Part shown: one piece after another, positions 1 to 10,459 of the stretch | Layout of the letters: each line of letters starts with the position of its first letter | Position numbering within the stretch: position 1 is the stretch's first letter | DNA from: Acidimicrobiia bacterium | GTDB lineage: Bacteria > Actinomycetota > Acidimicrobiia > Spongiisociales > UBA11373 | Length of the DNA stretch: 46,505 bases | Assembly: GCA_029263095.1 (NCBI GenBank) | Contig: JAJCYA010000009.1 | Span: 1-46,505 of the forward strand | Reading direction: 5' to 3' | Position numbers and translations under genes: made by a program | The notes under the pieces: model-generated | Database searches by the model: none | What the model saw: the letters and a program-made list of their open reading frames with translations, nothing else | Told to the model about the DNA's origin: nothing

Positions 1-70
1 TTCTGAACTACTCCTTCTGAACTACTCCTTCTGAACTACTCCTTCTGAACTACTCCTTCTGAACTACTCC
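1..70. repeat. Five perfect tandem copies of a 14-bp unit
   Basis: The unit TTCTGAACTACTCC is repeated five times head to tail with no mismatch. The array runs into the left edge of the window, so its true length is unknown. There are no unique spacers, so it is not a CRISPR array. It lies downstream of the sodN stop codon and next to a hairpin-rich stretch. Its function is unknown. Confidence 0.95.
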
Positions 71-104
71 ACCCTGGAGGGGGAGTCAGCGAGCAAAGCG
101 AGCT

Positions 105-296
105 GGTGGGGGGGGAAGCCTGAACAGAAACCCCCCACCAAACGGCTCCGCCGTTTGACTCCCCCCAAAGGGGGGAGTGATCAGAAAAGGAGGACCGACC
201 AGCGCCTGTTCGGCGGCGTAGCCGCCGAGGTCGGTCCGGGCATAGGAATAGCCAGAGGGAGCGGGTCCGGCCGTCACGGCCGCCACCGCTCCCTCT
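105..296. repeat. Cluster of consecutive and nested inverted repeats downstream of sodN
   Basis: This gene-free stretch folds into at least five hairpins. GGTGGGGGG near 105-115 pairs with 131-139. AAACGGC (140-146) pairs with GCCGTTT (150-156). ACTCCCCCC (158-166) pairs with GGGGGGAGT (170-178). GGACCGACC (192-200) pairs with 229-237 and encloses CGGCGGC/GCCGCCG (211-227). AGAGGGAGCGG (254-264) pairs with 286-296 and encloses a second stem. None ends in a clear T-run. It could end sodN transcripts or be an intergenic repeat family. Confidence 0.75.
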
Positions 297-323
297 GTGG
301 GTTGCCCCTACTCCGCCGTACGG

Positions 324-710
324 CTAGCTCTTGGTCTTCTGGAAGATATCCGTGATCTCGGCAATGAGCCCCAACAGCTCGTCACCTGATGCAGGGTCCA
401 TGGACTTCTTCGCATCGCCTGCGCTCTTGGCAGCGCGCCAGAACAGATCGTGGAGTTGTGGGAACGCCTCCACGTGCGGCGGTTTGAAGTAGTCGGTCCA
501 GAGCACCCACAGGTGGTGCTTTGCGAGCTCGGCTCGTTGCTCCTTGATGATCACACAACGCTGCCGGAAGACCTCGTCGTCGGAGTCCTGATATTTCTGC
601 TGGATCGCTCGCACGGATTCGGCTTCGATCCTGGCTTGTGCCGGGTCGTACACCCCGCACATGAGGTCGCAGTGAGCATGGGCCACACGCTTCGGCCTCA
701 ACAATGACAT
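324..710 (-). CDS. sodN: Nickel superoxide dismutase precursor
   Basis: Converts superoxide to oxygen and hydrogen peroxide with a Ni centre. The 128-residue product has a 12-residue leader followed by the nickel hook, H13-C14-D15-L16-M17-C18, then GVYDPAQARIEAESV, which is highly characteristic of SodN. The family is made as a precursor and cleaved so that the His becomes residue 1; His1, Cys2 and Cys6 bind nickel. The family consensus of the hook, as I recall it, is HCDLPCGVY; here the Pro is Met. The gene is transcribed away from sodX with 49 bases between the two starts. The ATG at 710 gives a leader of normal type. Family identification is secure. Confidence 0.95.
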   Translation of the reverse strand: MSLLRPKRVAHAHCDLMCGVYDPAQARIEAESVRAIQQKYQDSDDEVFRQRCVIIKEQRAELAKHHLWVLWTDYFKPPHVEAFPQLHDLFWRAAKSAGDAKKSMDPASGDELLGLIAEITDIFQKTKS

Positions 711-746
711 CGACGAGGTCCTTCCTGTCGTTCGACCGGCTCACCC

Positions 747-752
747 TACACT
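747..752 (+). promoter_or_regulatory. -10 box for leaderless sodX
   Basis: TACACT ends 7 bases before the sodX GTG, so transcription would begin at or next to the start codon. No clear -35 element is visible. Confidence 0.5.
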
Positions 753-759
753 CGACCGG

Positions 760-1158
760 GTGCCCAAACCCACCGGGAATCCGGTTCGCCGCACCCGCAT
801 CCGCCTCCTGCTCGAGCTCCTTGAGGGGGCAATCAGCGGCCGGTGGCGGCGGTTCGAGATTGCCGACCACAGCATGCGGCCGACTCTCCACGATGGTGAC
901 TGGGTGCTGGGCGTCGCCCGAGCCAGACGGTTCCATCCCGGCGATGTCGTCGTGTGTGATCTCCCCAGCCGCCCCGGCTTTGAGGTCGTGAAGCGGGTCA
1001 CCGCGATCGATCCGGCCGATGGATCGCTGTGGCTGACCGGCGACGATCGGTCGGCAGGAAGCGTGGACAGTCGGTCCTTTGGTGCTATCCCTGCCGAGGC
1101 GGTTACGGCACGATTGGCGCTGCGCTACCGCCCCGTCCCACCGACGCTGATCCGGTGA
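760..1158 (+). CDS. sodX: Nickel-type superoxide dismutase maturation protease
   Basis: A compact S26 signal-peptidase-like protein of 132 residues. The catalytic Ser is S38 in HSMRPTL and the likely general-base Lys is K78 in EVVKRV, the normal Ser/Lys dyad. A leader peptidase of this type is known to be paired with sodN and to remove the SodN propeptide, exposing the His that binds nickel. The divergent position next to sodN supports that role over general protein export. There is no obvious membrane anchor, which fits a cytosolic substrate. The GTG start is supported by the -10 box 7 bases upstream. Confidence 0.9.
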   Translation: MPKPTGNPVRRTRIRLLLELLEGAISGRWRRFEIADHSMRPTLHDGDWVLGVARARRFHPGDVVVCDLPSRPGFEVVKRVTAIDPADGSLWLTGDDRSAGSVDSRSFGAIPAEAVTARLALRYRPVPPTLIR

Positions 1159-1217
1159 ACCCGCACCCGCCCTCCAGGTCGCCGATCACACACCTATCGG
1201 CCTGGGCTCCGAATCCG

Positions 1218-1223
1218 TACCAT
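1218..1223 (+). promoter_or_regulatory. -10 box for the acylase gene
   Basis: TACCAT ends 8 bases before the ATG at 1232, the spacing expected for a leaderless transcript. Confidence 0.45.
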
Positions 1224-1231
1224 CGTCGGCC

Positions 1232-3559
1232 ATGAACTGGCCACGCGCGCTGCTGCGGCTGCTGGGACGGCGGCTCCCCACCACCAAGGGTTCGGTCGAG
1301 ACCTCAGGTCTCGAGCAGCCGCTCGAAATCGGAAGAGATCGCTTCGGGGTGCCTCACATCAGGGCCGGTACCGATCTCGACGCATGGTTCGGACTCGGGT
1401 TCTGCCAGGGCCAGGATCGCGCCTTCCAGCTTGAAACACGACTGCGCCTGGTTCGGGGCACCCTCGCCGCCCTCGTGGGTTCGGATGCGCTGCCGCTCGA
1501 CCACCTCTCCCGCCGGATCGGTTTCGCTGGTTCGGGTCGCCGCAGCTTCGAGAGCCTCGACGAGAGTCATCGTGTCCGCTACGAGGCTTTCGCAGCTGGA
1601 GTCCGTTCGGGAGTGACCACGGGACGAGGCGCCAAGAGCCACGAATTCGTCCTTCTCCGCACCAGACCGACTCCGTTCGAGGCATCCGACGCTCTCGGCT
1701 TCTTTGCGATACAAGCGTTCTCCCTGGCCTCGAACTGGGACACCGAACTCGCTCGGCTCCGAATGCTCGCCCTCGACGGGCCTGAGGCCGTGAACGCTCT
1801 TCACCCGTCCTACCCGGCCGACCAGCCGACTTCGCAGCAACCAGGAGCGGCCGCCGGTCGCGTCGTCGATGCACTCGCCGAGGACCTGGCCCGTTCCCAG
1901 GACCTCTTTGCGCCCGGGGGTGGGTCCAACAACTGGGCAGTCGCAGGAGATCACACCGTCTCGGGACGCGCGATCCTCGCCAACGATCCCCACCTGGCGC
2001 CGATCCTGCCAGCTCACTGGTACCTGGCGCACTTGGAGACCCCAGAGTGGTCGATAGTTGGCGGATCGATCCCGGGAACTCCCGCATTCGGCTTCGGACA
2101 CAACGGATCCGCCGCCTGGGGCGTCACGGCAGGACTCATCGACAACACCGACCTGTTCATCGAGGAGGTCGGATCCGACGGGACCTCGGTGCGAAGAGGA
2201 TCGGAATTCGTGGCTTGTGAGGTCCGTCGCGAGCGCATCGAAGTCAAGGGCGGAGATCCGGTCGACCTGGAGGTGCTGGTGACCGACAGGGGGCCGATCG
2301 TCGGACCCGCCTTTGAGGGACCTTTCGGAGCTTTGTCGATGTCGGCCACCTGGCTCGATGCCGGAAACGCAGGGGCGATGTTCGATATCTGTCGTGTCGA
2401 CTCGTTCGACGGTCTACACGAGGTATTTCGCGACTGGAGTTCGGTGCCTCTCAACGTGGCATACGCCGACGACACCGGAGCGATCGGCTGGCAGCTCATC
2501 GGCGCCGCTCCAGTGCGGGGCGTCGGAGGCGGAACGATTCCGATGCCGGCCGCCGATCCGGCGACCAGATGGTCCGATGACCCGGTTCCCTACGACGAGA
2601 TCCCGCACGTCACCAACCCGGATTCCGGTTTCATCGTCACCGCCAATAACCATCCCGGTACCGACGAGCCGTATCTGGGGAGCGACTTCCTGGACGGCTA
2701 CCGAGCCGCTCGTATCACCGAGCAGATCCAGGGTCGCTCGGACTGGACGATCGGAGCAACGCTCCAGCTCCAAATGGACCGCTACTCGATTCCGTGGCGT
2801 GAGATGCGATCGATCGTGCTCGAAGCGGCCGCGCCCGCAGGAGACCTGGGGGTGATCGCCAATCTGCTGCGCGATTGGGATGGTCTCGTGGCCGATGACT
2901 CCGCCGCTGCGGCGGTATTCGAAGCCTTCACGGCCGCGATGTCGAAGGCGGTCGCTGAGGCCAAGGCTCCCAACTCATCCCGGTTTGCATTGGGAGCGGG
3001 GTTTACTCCTCTCGTACCCTTCAACACCCTCCTGGTTCGGCGGGTTTCTCATCTCGTCGCGCTCCTGGGGGAACGCCCCGACGGGTGGTTCGAATCGGGG
3101 TGGGACGAAGCGATACGCGAGGCGTTGCGCCAAGCGGCAAGGATGTTGGAGGCTCGAGTCGGAACCGACACTCGCCGGTGGGCCTGGGGAAAGATCCGGC
3201 AAGTCACCCTCGTTCATCCGATGGGGTTGCGCAAACCGCTCGATCGCGTGTGGAATATCGGGCCACTGCCGCACGGCGGGGATGCCAACACGGTGAACCC
3301 GGGGCCGGTCGATCCACTCGACCCTCTCGGCAACCCTGACTTTGCCATCGCGTCGGGCCGCATGGTCGTCGAGATCGGCTCGTGGGATCTTGCTCGGTTC
3401 TGCCTCCCCGGGGGGCAATCGGGGAACCCGTTTTCACCCCACTACTCGGATCAGGTGAACCTGTGGCTCGAGGGGGATGCCCTGGTGATCCCATTCACGC
3501 GGGCCGCGGTCGATCGAACGATCCGATCCCGCCTCCGGCTCGTCCCCACCGGGGGATAG
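1232..3559 (+). CDS. Penicillin acylase family Ntn-hydrolase
   Basis: A 775-residue member of the penicillin amidase family (S45). The family self-cleaves to alpha and beta chains, and the new N-terminal Ser of the beta chain is the nucleophile. Here that residue is Ser232 in GGGSNNW, followed by an ANDPHL-like segment typical of the family. The N-terminal part (GVPHIRA, FGLGFCQGQDR) matches the family's alpha chain. Substrates may be amides, N-acyl-homoserine lactones or other acyl compounds; the sequence does not decide. No convincing signal peptide is visible, so a cytoplasmic or atypically exported enzyme is possible. The gene is monocistronic on spacing. Confidence 0.9.
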   Translation: MNWPRALLRLLGRRLPTTKGSVETSGLEQPLEIGRDRFGVPHIRAGTDLDAWFGLGFCQGQDRAFQLETRLRLVRGTLAALVGSDALPLDHLSRRIGFAGSGRRSFESLDESHRVRYEAFAAGVRSGVTTGRGAKSHEFVLLRTRPTPFEASDALGFFAIQAFSLASNWDTELARLRMLALDGPEAVNALHPSYPADQPTSQQPGAAAGRVVDALAEDLARSQDLFAPGGGSNNWAVAGDHTVSGRAILANDPHLAPILPAHWYLAHLETPEWSIVGGSIPGTPAFGFGHNGSAAWGVTAGLIDNTDLFIEEVGSDGTSVRRGSEFVACEVRRERIEVKGGDPVDLEVLVTDRGPIVGPAFEGPFGALSMSATWLDAGNAGAMFDICRVDSFDGLHEVFRDWSSVPLNVAYADDTGAIGWQLIGAAPVRGVGGGTIPMPAADPATRWSDDPVPYDEIPHVTNPDSGFIVTANNHPGTDEPYLGSDFLDGYRAARITEQIQGRSDWTIGATLQLQMDRYSIPWREMRSIVLEAAAPAGDLGVIANLLRDWDGLVADDSAAAAVFEAFTAAMSKAVAEAKAPNSSRFALGAGFTPLVPFNTLLVRRVSHLVALLGERPDGWFESGWDEAIREALRQAARMLEARVGTDTRRWAWGKIRQVTLVHPMGLRKPLDRVWNIGPLPHGGDANTVNPGPVDPLDPLGNPDFAIASGRMVVEIGSWDLARFCLPGGQSGNPFSPHYSDQVNLWLEGDALVIPFTRAAVDRTIRSRLRLVPTGG

Positions 3560-3598
3560 CAACGACACACGACGTATTCCGGGATCTGGATCGGACGT

Positions 3599-3604
3599 TA
3601 TGCT
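3599..3604 (+). promoter_or_regulatory. -10 box for the DUF3048 lipoprotein gene
   Basis: TATGCT ends 10 bases before the ATG at 3615. It overlaps an upstream in-frame ATG at 3600, which argues for the later start. Confidence 0.4.
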
Positions 3605-3614
3605 CTGCCCCCAT

Positions 3615-4724
3615 ATGTCTCGACTCTTCCTCCTGATCGGCGCTTTCGCCTTGTTCGTCGCGGCGTGCAGCGGCGAAGCGGCCGTCACGACTACAACGAC
3701 CATTGCCACAACAACGACCACAACCGCCCCGACGACAACTACCTCGCCGACAACGACCAGCACAACACTGGCTGCCACGACGACGACCACCACCATCGAT
3801 GAGAGCACGACCGTCACCACCGTGCCCGAAGGATTCGCTTCACAGGTCAACGGTCTCCCGGCCATAAGAGACAGCCTGCTCGACCGTCGCGCCATCGGCG
3901 TCAAGATCGACAACCACCCGCGGGCCAGGCCCCAGTCGGGCCTGATGGACGCGGACTCGATCTTCGAACTCCGGGTCGAGGGCGGTCTCACTCGCTTCAT
4001 CGCCGTCTTCCACGACAACGAGAGCGACTACCTCGGACCGATCCGATCGGTACGTCCTACCGACTCGACCATGCTCGCCGCGTTCCCCGCCCCACTGGCA
4101 ATGTCCGGCGGTCAGCCCTGGATCCAAAGCCTCCACACCAGCCGCGGCATCGGGCTCATCGGTCCAGGAGCCGGCAACATGTTCCGGATCTCGGCCAAGG
4201 TTGCGCCCCACAACCTCTACGGAACGACTGAGGATCTGCGCGCCGGCGCCGACAGCCACGATTTCCCCGACGATCCGCCGCAGTCGCTCTATCCAATCGT
4301 CCAGTGGGAGATCCCCGAGACGACCGCAGACCAGGTGGTGCTCGACTGGTCCGATGAGGTCACCGTCACCTGGGATTGGGACGGCGATCGCTATCTACGC
4401 ACCCACAACGGTGTCCCCCATGAGATCGTCGATCAGGGCGGTAGTGCGCAACAGCTCGCCGTCGATGTGCTCGTCATTCTCGGTGCCGAGTTCTACACGG
4501 CCTATCCCTCAGACGACCAGACCCCGGTTCCTGCTCTCGACACGGCAGGATCTGGACCGGCGTGGGTGTTCTCTCGCGGCGCGGTGTGGGAAGGCCGCTG
4601 GGAGCGCGCCAACTACGGCGACCAGTTCCGCCTCATCGGAGCAGATGGCACCGAAGCGGGCGTTCCCGCCGGCTTTTCATGGGTGTCGGTGTTCCCTGAC
4701 CACAGGTCAGTGACCTGGGAGTAG
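3615..4724 (+). CDS. DUF3048 family lipoprotein with Thr-rich linker
   Basis: The product starts with a lipoprotein signal peptide ending in the lipobox VAAC, so it is predicted to be anchored on the outside of the membrane. About 50 residues of almost pure Thr with some Ala, Pro and Ser follow, a typical extended cell-wall spanner. The remaining 300 residues (from LPAIRDSLLDRRAIGVKIDN, then GPIRSVRP) match the DUF3048 (YerB-like) domain, whose function is unknown. The ATG at 3615 is preferred to the one at 3600 because it gives a compact signal peptide. Its stop codon sits within the start region of the amidase, suggesting translational coupling. Confidence 0.85.
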   Translation: MSRLFLLIGAFALFVAACSGEAAVTTTTTIATTTTTTAPTTTTSPTTTSTTLAATTTTTTIDESTTVTTVPEGFASQVNGLPAIRDSLLDRRAIGVKIDNHPRARPQSGLMDADSIFELRVEGGLTRFIAVFHDNESDYLGPIRSVRPTDSTMLAAFPAPLAMSGGQPWIQSLHTSRGIGLIGPGAGNMFRISAKVAPHNLYGTTEDLRAGADSHDFPDDPPQSLYPIVQWEIPETTADQVVLDWSDEVTVTWDWDGDRYLRTHNGVPHEIVDQGGSAQQLAVDVLVILGAEFYTAYPSDDQTPVPALDTAGSGPAWVFSRGAVWEGRWERANYGDQFRLIGADGTEAGVPAGFSWVSVFPDHRSVTWE

Positions 4725-6103
4725 ACGCCGCGGGCCGGATCGCCCTCGACGTCAGATCAGGCGCGGCAAGCGCCGTTGCCGTCGCCGCCACTGCGCTCGA
4801 GCGCGCCGAAGCCATCGGCCACCTCAACGCCTTTACTCGGCTCGAACCGGGTCGAGTTCTCGCCAGGGCTGAGGCTATCGACCAAATGGTCGCGGACGGG
4901 GACGACCCAGGGCCGCTCGCCGGCGTCCCCATTGCGCTCAAGGACATCATCAACGAGTCAGGGATCGTCACAACGGCTGGATCCTCATTCCTCGACGAGA
5001 CCGCGGCCACCGATGCCCCCGTCGTTGAGAGACTGAACGCGGCCGGGGCCGTGATCATCGGTCGTACCGGACTCCATGAGTTCGCCTACGGGTTCTCGTC
5101 AGAGAACGACTGGTGGGGAGCGGTGCGAAATCCATGGGATTCCTCCACTTCGCCCGGTGGTTCCTCGGGAGGATCTGCGGCCGTCGTTGCGGCGGGGGTG
5201 AGCCCCATCGGAATCGGAACCGACACCGGCGGATCGGTGCGGGTGCCGGCCGCGCTGTGCGGGCTCGTCGGGCTCAAGGTGACACACGGGCGCATACCTC
5301 TCACCGGGGTCTTTCCGCTCGCCCCTTCTCTCGATACGGTCGGTCCGCTGACCCGATCAGTCGGCGATGCTGCGATCGTCTACTCGGTGCTGGCGGGGCC
5401 GGACACATCGGATCCCTGGTCGATCGATCACTCCATCGAGGCTCCCGAAACCACCAGCCTGGACGGACTGACTGTCGGCGTCCCACATCCATGGCTGGAC
5501 CGACCTCTGGCACCCGAGCAACAGGTTGGATTCGACTTCCTTCTCGACATGCTCGGGCGAGCGGGGGCCACCATCACGCACTTCGATGAGCCGATGATCG
5601 ACCAGAACACGCACCCTGCGGGCAGCTACTCAGAAGTCGCCGACGTGCACCGCAATTGGTTCGCAGAGGATCCTTCTCGCTACGGATCGGGGATCCGGGA
5701 CAGGTTGGCGCCCGTGTTTGCACTCGATCCCGATGAGATCGTTGCGGCAAGACACTGGAAGGACGAACTGCGCGCTGCATTCGAAGCCGCCTTCGAGCAA
5801 TTCGAAGTCCTCGTGACCCCGACCACTGCAGCTCGCTCGAAGACCATCGGCGATGACGACGTCGATGTAGGCGCCGGACCAGAGCCCTATCGACCGGTGC
5901 TCTCCTGGTTCACACCGCTTGTCAATCAGGCCGCGCTCCCGGCACTCACCCTCCCCATCGAGGCTCCAGAAGTAGAGGGACTACCCCCGTCGATCCAGCT
6001 CATCGGACCGCATTGGAGAGAGTCCCGACTGCTCGGAATCGGTCTTGCGCTCGAAGCGGAGGGACTGGTGGCACATCGGAGGCCGTCGGACACCGCTCGT
6101 TGA
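4715..6103 (+). CDS. Amidase signature family hydrolase (GatA-like), non-canonical start
   Basis: An amidase-signature enzyme with the Ser-cisSer-Lys triad. Numbered from a CTG at 4715, these are Lys76 (IALKD), Ser150/151 (GGSSGGS) and Ser174 (DTGGSVR), with spacings normal for the family. The first ATG in frame is at 4886 and would remove about 57 residues that look like the family N-terminus (ALDVRSG, AIGHLNAF). No ATG, GTG or TTG lies upstream before an in-frame stop, so initiation is probably at CTG 4715 or at GTA 4721, which overlaps the preceding stop as GTAG. The full length of about 460 residues fits the family. No gatB or gatC is adjacent, so this is probably a stand-alone amidase, not GatA. 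Confidence 0.85.
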   Translation: MGVDAAGRIALDVRSGAASAVAVAATALERAEAIGHLNAFTRLEPGRVLARAEAIDQMVADGDDPGPLAGVPIALKDIINESGIVTTAGSSFLDETAATDAPVVERLNAAGAVIIGRTGLHEFAYGFSSENDWWGAVRNPWDSSTSPGGSSGGSAAVVAAGVSPIGIGTDTGGSVRVPAALCGLVGLKVTHGRIPLTGVFPLAPSLDTVGPLTRSVGDAAIVYSVLAGPDTSDPWSIDHSIEAPETTSLDGLTVGVPHPWLDRPLAPEQQVGFDFLLDMLGRAGATITHFDEPMIDQNTHPAGSYSEVADVHRNWFAEDPSRYGSGIRDRLAPVFALDPDEIVAARHWKDELRAAFEAAFEQFEVLVTPTTAARSKTIGDDDVDVGAGPEPYRPVLSWFTPLVNQAALPALTLPIEAPEVEGLPPSIQLIGPHWRESRLLGIGLALEAEGLVAHRRPSDTAR

Positions 6104-6115
6104 CGCGGACAGGCA

Positions 6116-6121
6116 TACAAT
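6116..6121 (+). promoter_or_regulatory. Possible -10 box upstream of korAB
   Basis: TACAAT lies 110 bases before the korA start. A TTGACG is present but only 10 bases upstream, too close for a normal -35, so this is a weak call. The korA start itself has an AAGGAG ribosome site at 6216-6221. Confidence 0.3.
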
Positions 6122-6231
6122 GACCTTCTTCGCATACCCGGAGGACGACACGACAGCAGCGGGACCAACCTGAGAGGTCGGACCCGCTTCCCGCGTTCCT
6201 CATCCCAATCCACTCAAGGAGTGATCGGACC

Positions 6232-8099
6232 GTGTCCGAAACCTCAACCATCGGCCCAAATGATGCCGAAGCTCAAACCGTCTCAGCAGTAGCAATCCGT
6301 TTCGCCGGCGACTCCGGCGATGGCATGCAAGTCGCAGGCACTCGCTTTACCGAAGCGTCGGCCATCTTTGGCAACGACCTGGCGACATTCCCCAATTTTC
6401 CCTCCGAGATCCGTGCACCCGCAGGCACGCTTCCCGGCGTGTCCTCGTTCCAGGTACAGATCGCAGACCGCGACATCCTCACTGCGGGTGATCATCCCGA
6501 CGTTCTCGTCGCCATGAATCCTGCCGCTCTCAAAGCCAATCTCCCCGACCTCGCTCCGGCCGGCACGATCATCGTCAACACCGACGCATTCGTGGAGCGC
6601 AATCTCGCCAAGGCCGGCTATGAGACGAGCCCGCTCACCGACGGCTCGCTCGATGCATTTCGGCTCCTCGAAGTACCAATGGAGACGTTGACCAAGGAAG
6701 CCGTCAAGGACACCGGCCTCAAGGGGCGGGGGGTACTTCGCTGCAAGAACTTCTTTGCATTGGGTTTGATGGCATGGATGTTCGATCGCCCCAACGATCC
6801 GACGCTCGACTGGATTGACCAGAAGTTTGGCAAGGACGAAGCAGTTCGATCAGGCAACGAGCTGGCATTCAAGGCCGGGTACAACCTCGGCGAGACGACC
6901 GAGATGTTCCGCAACACCTTCGAAGTCAAGCCCGCGGCGCTCCCCCCCGGCACGTACACCAACGTGACGGGCAACCAATCACTGGCGTGGGGACTCATCG
7001 CAGCAGGACAAGCGGCCAAGCTGCCCCTCTTCTACGCGTCCTACCCGATCACACCGGCGTCGGACATCCTCCACGAGCTCTCCAAGCACCGCAGCTTCGG
7101 CGTGAGGACCTACCAGGCCGAGGACGAGATCGCAGCAGCAGGTGCGGCGGTCGGCGCCTCTTTTGCCGGACAACTCGGCGTCACTGGAACCAGCGGCCCG
7201 GGTCTTGCCCTCAAGAGTGAGACGATCAGCCTTGCCCTGATGGCAGAGCTGCCGATGCTCGTAGTAGATGTCCAGCGCGGCGGACCTTCCACCGGACTCC
7301 CGACCAAGACCGAGCAGTCCGATCTCCTGATGGCGATGTATGGGCGCCACGGCGAGTCGCCGCTACCCGTCATCTCCGTCTCCTCGCCTTCCGATGCGTT
7401 TGAGACAACGATCGAAGCCGCCCGTATCGCGCTCAAGTACATGACACCCGTCCTCCTGATGAGTGATGGCTACATCGCGACGAGCGCTGAGCCCTGGCTC
7501 CTGCCCGACGTTTCGCAGCTGCCCGATATCTCCGTGTCGTTCGCAACTGCGTCGAACGGCGAGAGTGACGAGTTCCTACCGTTCCTGCGCGATCCCGAGA
7601 CACTCGCTCGACCATGGGCGGTTCCGGGAACTGCCGGACTCGAGCACCGCCTCGGCGGCTTGGAAAAGGAAGACATGACCGGCAACGTTTCCTACGGTCC
7701 TCTGAACCACGAGAAGATGACGATTCTGCGCGAGGAGAAGATCGCCGGGATCGCCGCCGATATCCCGGAGATCGAGATCGACACCGACGCCGACGCCGAT
7801 CTCCTCGTGCTGGGATGGGGGTCCTCGTTCGGGGCGATAACGGCCGGCGTCCGGCGAGTCAGGGCGAATGGGTCGAAGGTGGCACGAGTCCACCTGCGAT
7901 ACCTCAACCCTTTCCCAAGGAACCTCGAGGAGATCCTGCGTCGATACCCGAAGGTTCTCATTCCGGAGCTAAACCAGGGTCAGCTGTGGCGCCTCATCCG
8001 CGCCGAGTATCTCATCGACGCCATTTCGTATCCGAAGGTGCAGGGACAGCCGTTCAAGGCAGTCGAGATCGAGTCCAAGATCATGGAGGTGCTCGAGTC

Positions 8100-8103
<4 letters not shown>
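6232..8103 (+). CDS. korA: 2-oxoacid:ferredoxin oxidoreductase, fused gamma-alpha subunit
   Basis: The large subunit of a KorAB-type enzyme that oxidatively decarboxylates a 2-oxoacid, probably 2-oxoglutarate, to the acyl-CoA and reduces ferredoxin. Residues of about 15-195 form the gamma domain (IRFAGDSGDGMQVAG). From about 235 the alpha domain follows (YPITPASDILHELSKH, then QAEDEIAAAGAAVGAS), and the C-terminal part is the transketolase-C-like domain. The fused gamma-alpha arrangement matches mycobacterial KorA. The GTG start has AAGGAG upstream. It overlaps korB by ATGA, so the two subunits should be made in equal amounts. Confidence 0.93.
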
Positions 8104-9100
<997 letters not shown>

Positions 9101-9116
<16 letters not shown>

Positions 9117-10057
9117 ACAACATCCACGTCCGGTACACCAAGTGGGACGGGTCCCTCCACTGGCACTTCGACACGGTGGAGGTGGACCGCGACGCTCACG
9201 GAACGTGGCTACTGGTCGAACCGAACGGCGAATACCGGCGTGGCGATGAGCCGCCGCGACACGATAAGCATGGCTTTATCGTCCTTGTCCCAACCGATGG
9301 CTGGTGGACTGCAAACTTCAACGCCGTCGCCCATCAGCTCCATGGACACCTGGTCTACGTCAACATCAACACCGCGGCGCACTGGGATGAGGACTCGGTT
9401 CATCTGATCGACCTCGACCTCGACGTCACCCTTTCCCCCGACGGCTCGGTGAGACTCCTCGACGAGGACGAATTCGAGGCACACCAAGCCCTCTACCGGT
9501 ACCCGCAGGACATCATCGACCGAACGAGGACGACGGCGGCGGAGGTACTCGAAGCCGCCAGCCGACGCGATGAGCCCTTCGGCATCGCCGGATTCGCCTA
9601 TGTGGCAGAGCACCTCGGTTGGGCGCCGGGCAACGTTGTCGATGGCCACGGTGCTGCCTCCGGCCGGGGCGGGGATCCACGTTTCCCGCAGGGGACGCTC
9701 ACCCTCCAGTTCCCCCACTTTGCCGAGGCCGGGATTCCGGTTGAGGAATACCTCCCCGCCACCATCAATATCAACCTCCCCTTCCATCTGGCATACGGAG
9801 AGCCGGCCGAGCGAATCCGGCAGCTGGAGTGGCTGGCCGGATACCCGGCCGAGTCGTTCGAGTTCTTCGACGCCAGGATCGCAGTGGCGGGGGTTGTTCA
9901 CCCGGCGCTCGTCTACCGCCCAGATCCCGCCACGAAACCCGAGTTCGCCCAACCCCACTCCGTCGTCGAAGTCCTTGCAGCCCCAATCGACGGCATCGAA
10001 CCAGGAACACCGGTGTCACTCTGGGTAGACCCGGATCAGGCGAGATTCGTAGTCTGA
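9101..10057 (+). CDS. DUF402 (FomD-like) protein with an extra C-terminal domain, non-canonical start
   Basis: The N-terminal half is a DUF402 domain: YTKWDGSLHW, then WWTANFN, LVYVNINT, then IDLDLDVT and LLDEDEFEAH. Known relatives hydrolyse nucleotides or CMP-phosphonates. The first canonical start is GTG 9176, but the conserved YTKWDGSLHW segment lies upstream of it, so translation must begin earlier. Candidates are CTG 9101 or GTA 9113, the latter overlapping the korB stop as GTAG. The C-terminal 130 residues (GTLTLQFPHF, PATININL, SVVEVLAAPI) are not DUF402; they faintly recall the archaeal riboflavin-kinase fold, which is only a guess. The gene is probably coupled to korB. Confidence 0.75.
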
Positions 10058-10080
10058 CGGCAGTCGATCCGGAGGCTGGC

Positions 10081-10410
10081 GTGATCCCAGTATTCGTTGT
10101 GTTCCGACGCCTGTGGCGCGCCCTGCGCACCAGCATGAGGGACCCCGTGTTCAGAGGGTTGATCCACTTCAGTGGGATCCTCCTCGTCGGCGGGACATTC
10201 TTCTATTGGAGGGTTGAGGACTGGACGCCGTTCGAGTCGCTCTACTTCAGCGTCATCACCCTCACGACCGTCGGCTACGGGGACTTCTCTCCGGTCACTG
10301 GAATCGGCAGGGCCTTCACCGTCGGCTACGTCCTTCTCGGCATCGGAGTGATCGTCGCGGTCGCCACCCAGATCACCACCCATGCCGCTCGACCACGCGG
10401 AGACAAGTAG
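10081..10410 (+). CDS. Small two-transmembrane potassium channel
   Basis: A 109-residue ion-channel-2 type subunit. TM1 is about residues 26-44, the pore helix and selectivity filter are LTTVGYGDF near 61-69, and TM2 is about 74-97. TVGYGD is the K+ signature. There is no RCK or cyclic-nucleotide domain, so regulation is not evident. Four copies would form the channel. The open frame reaches back to 9829 inside the previous gene; the GTG at 10081 is chosen because it has GGAGG upstream and a start typical for this family. It ends just before the left boundary of the putative island. Confidence 0.9.
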   Translation: MIPVFVVFRRLWRALRTSMRDPVFRGLIHFSGILLVGGTFFYWRVEDWTPFESLYFSVITLTTVGYGDFSPVTGIGRAFTVGYVLLGIGVIVAVATQITTHAARPRGDK

Positions 10411-10459
10411 CTCTCCGCCGCCAGCCCCAACTCAGAGCCGAGGTCGTCGCCCGAGAACA

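Noticed and set aside
1-70. Short CRISPR-like array
   Set aside because: The repeats are contiguous 14-mers without spacers, and no cas gene is present.
7614-8099. Extension of korB back into korA
   Set aside because: The residues are Arg-rich noise in another frame of korA; the ATG at 8100 gives the family N-terminus and a four-base overlap.
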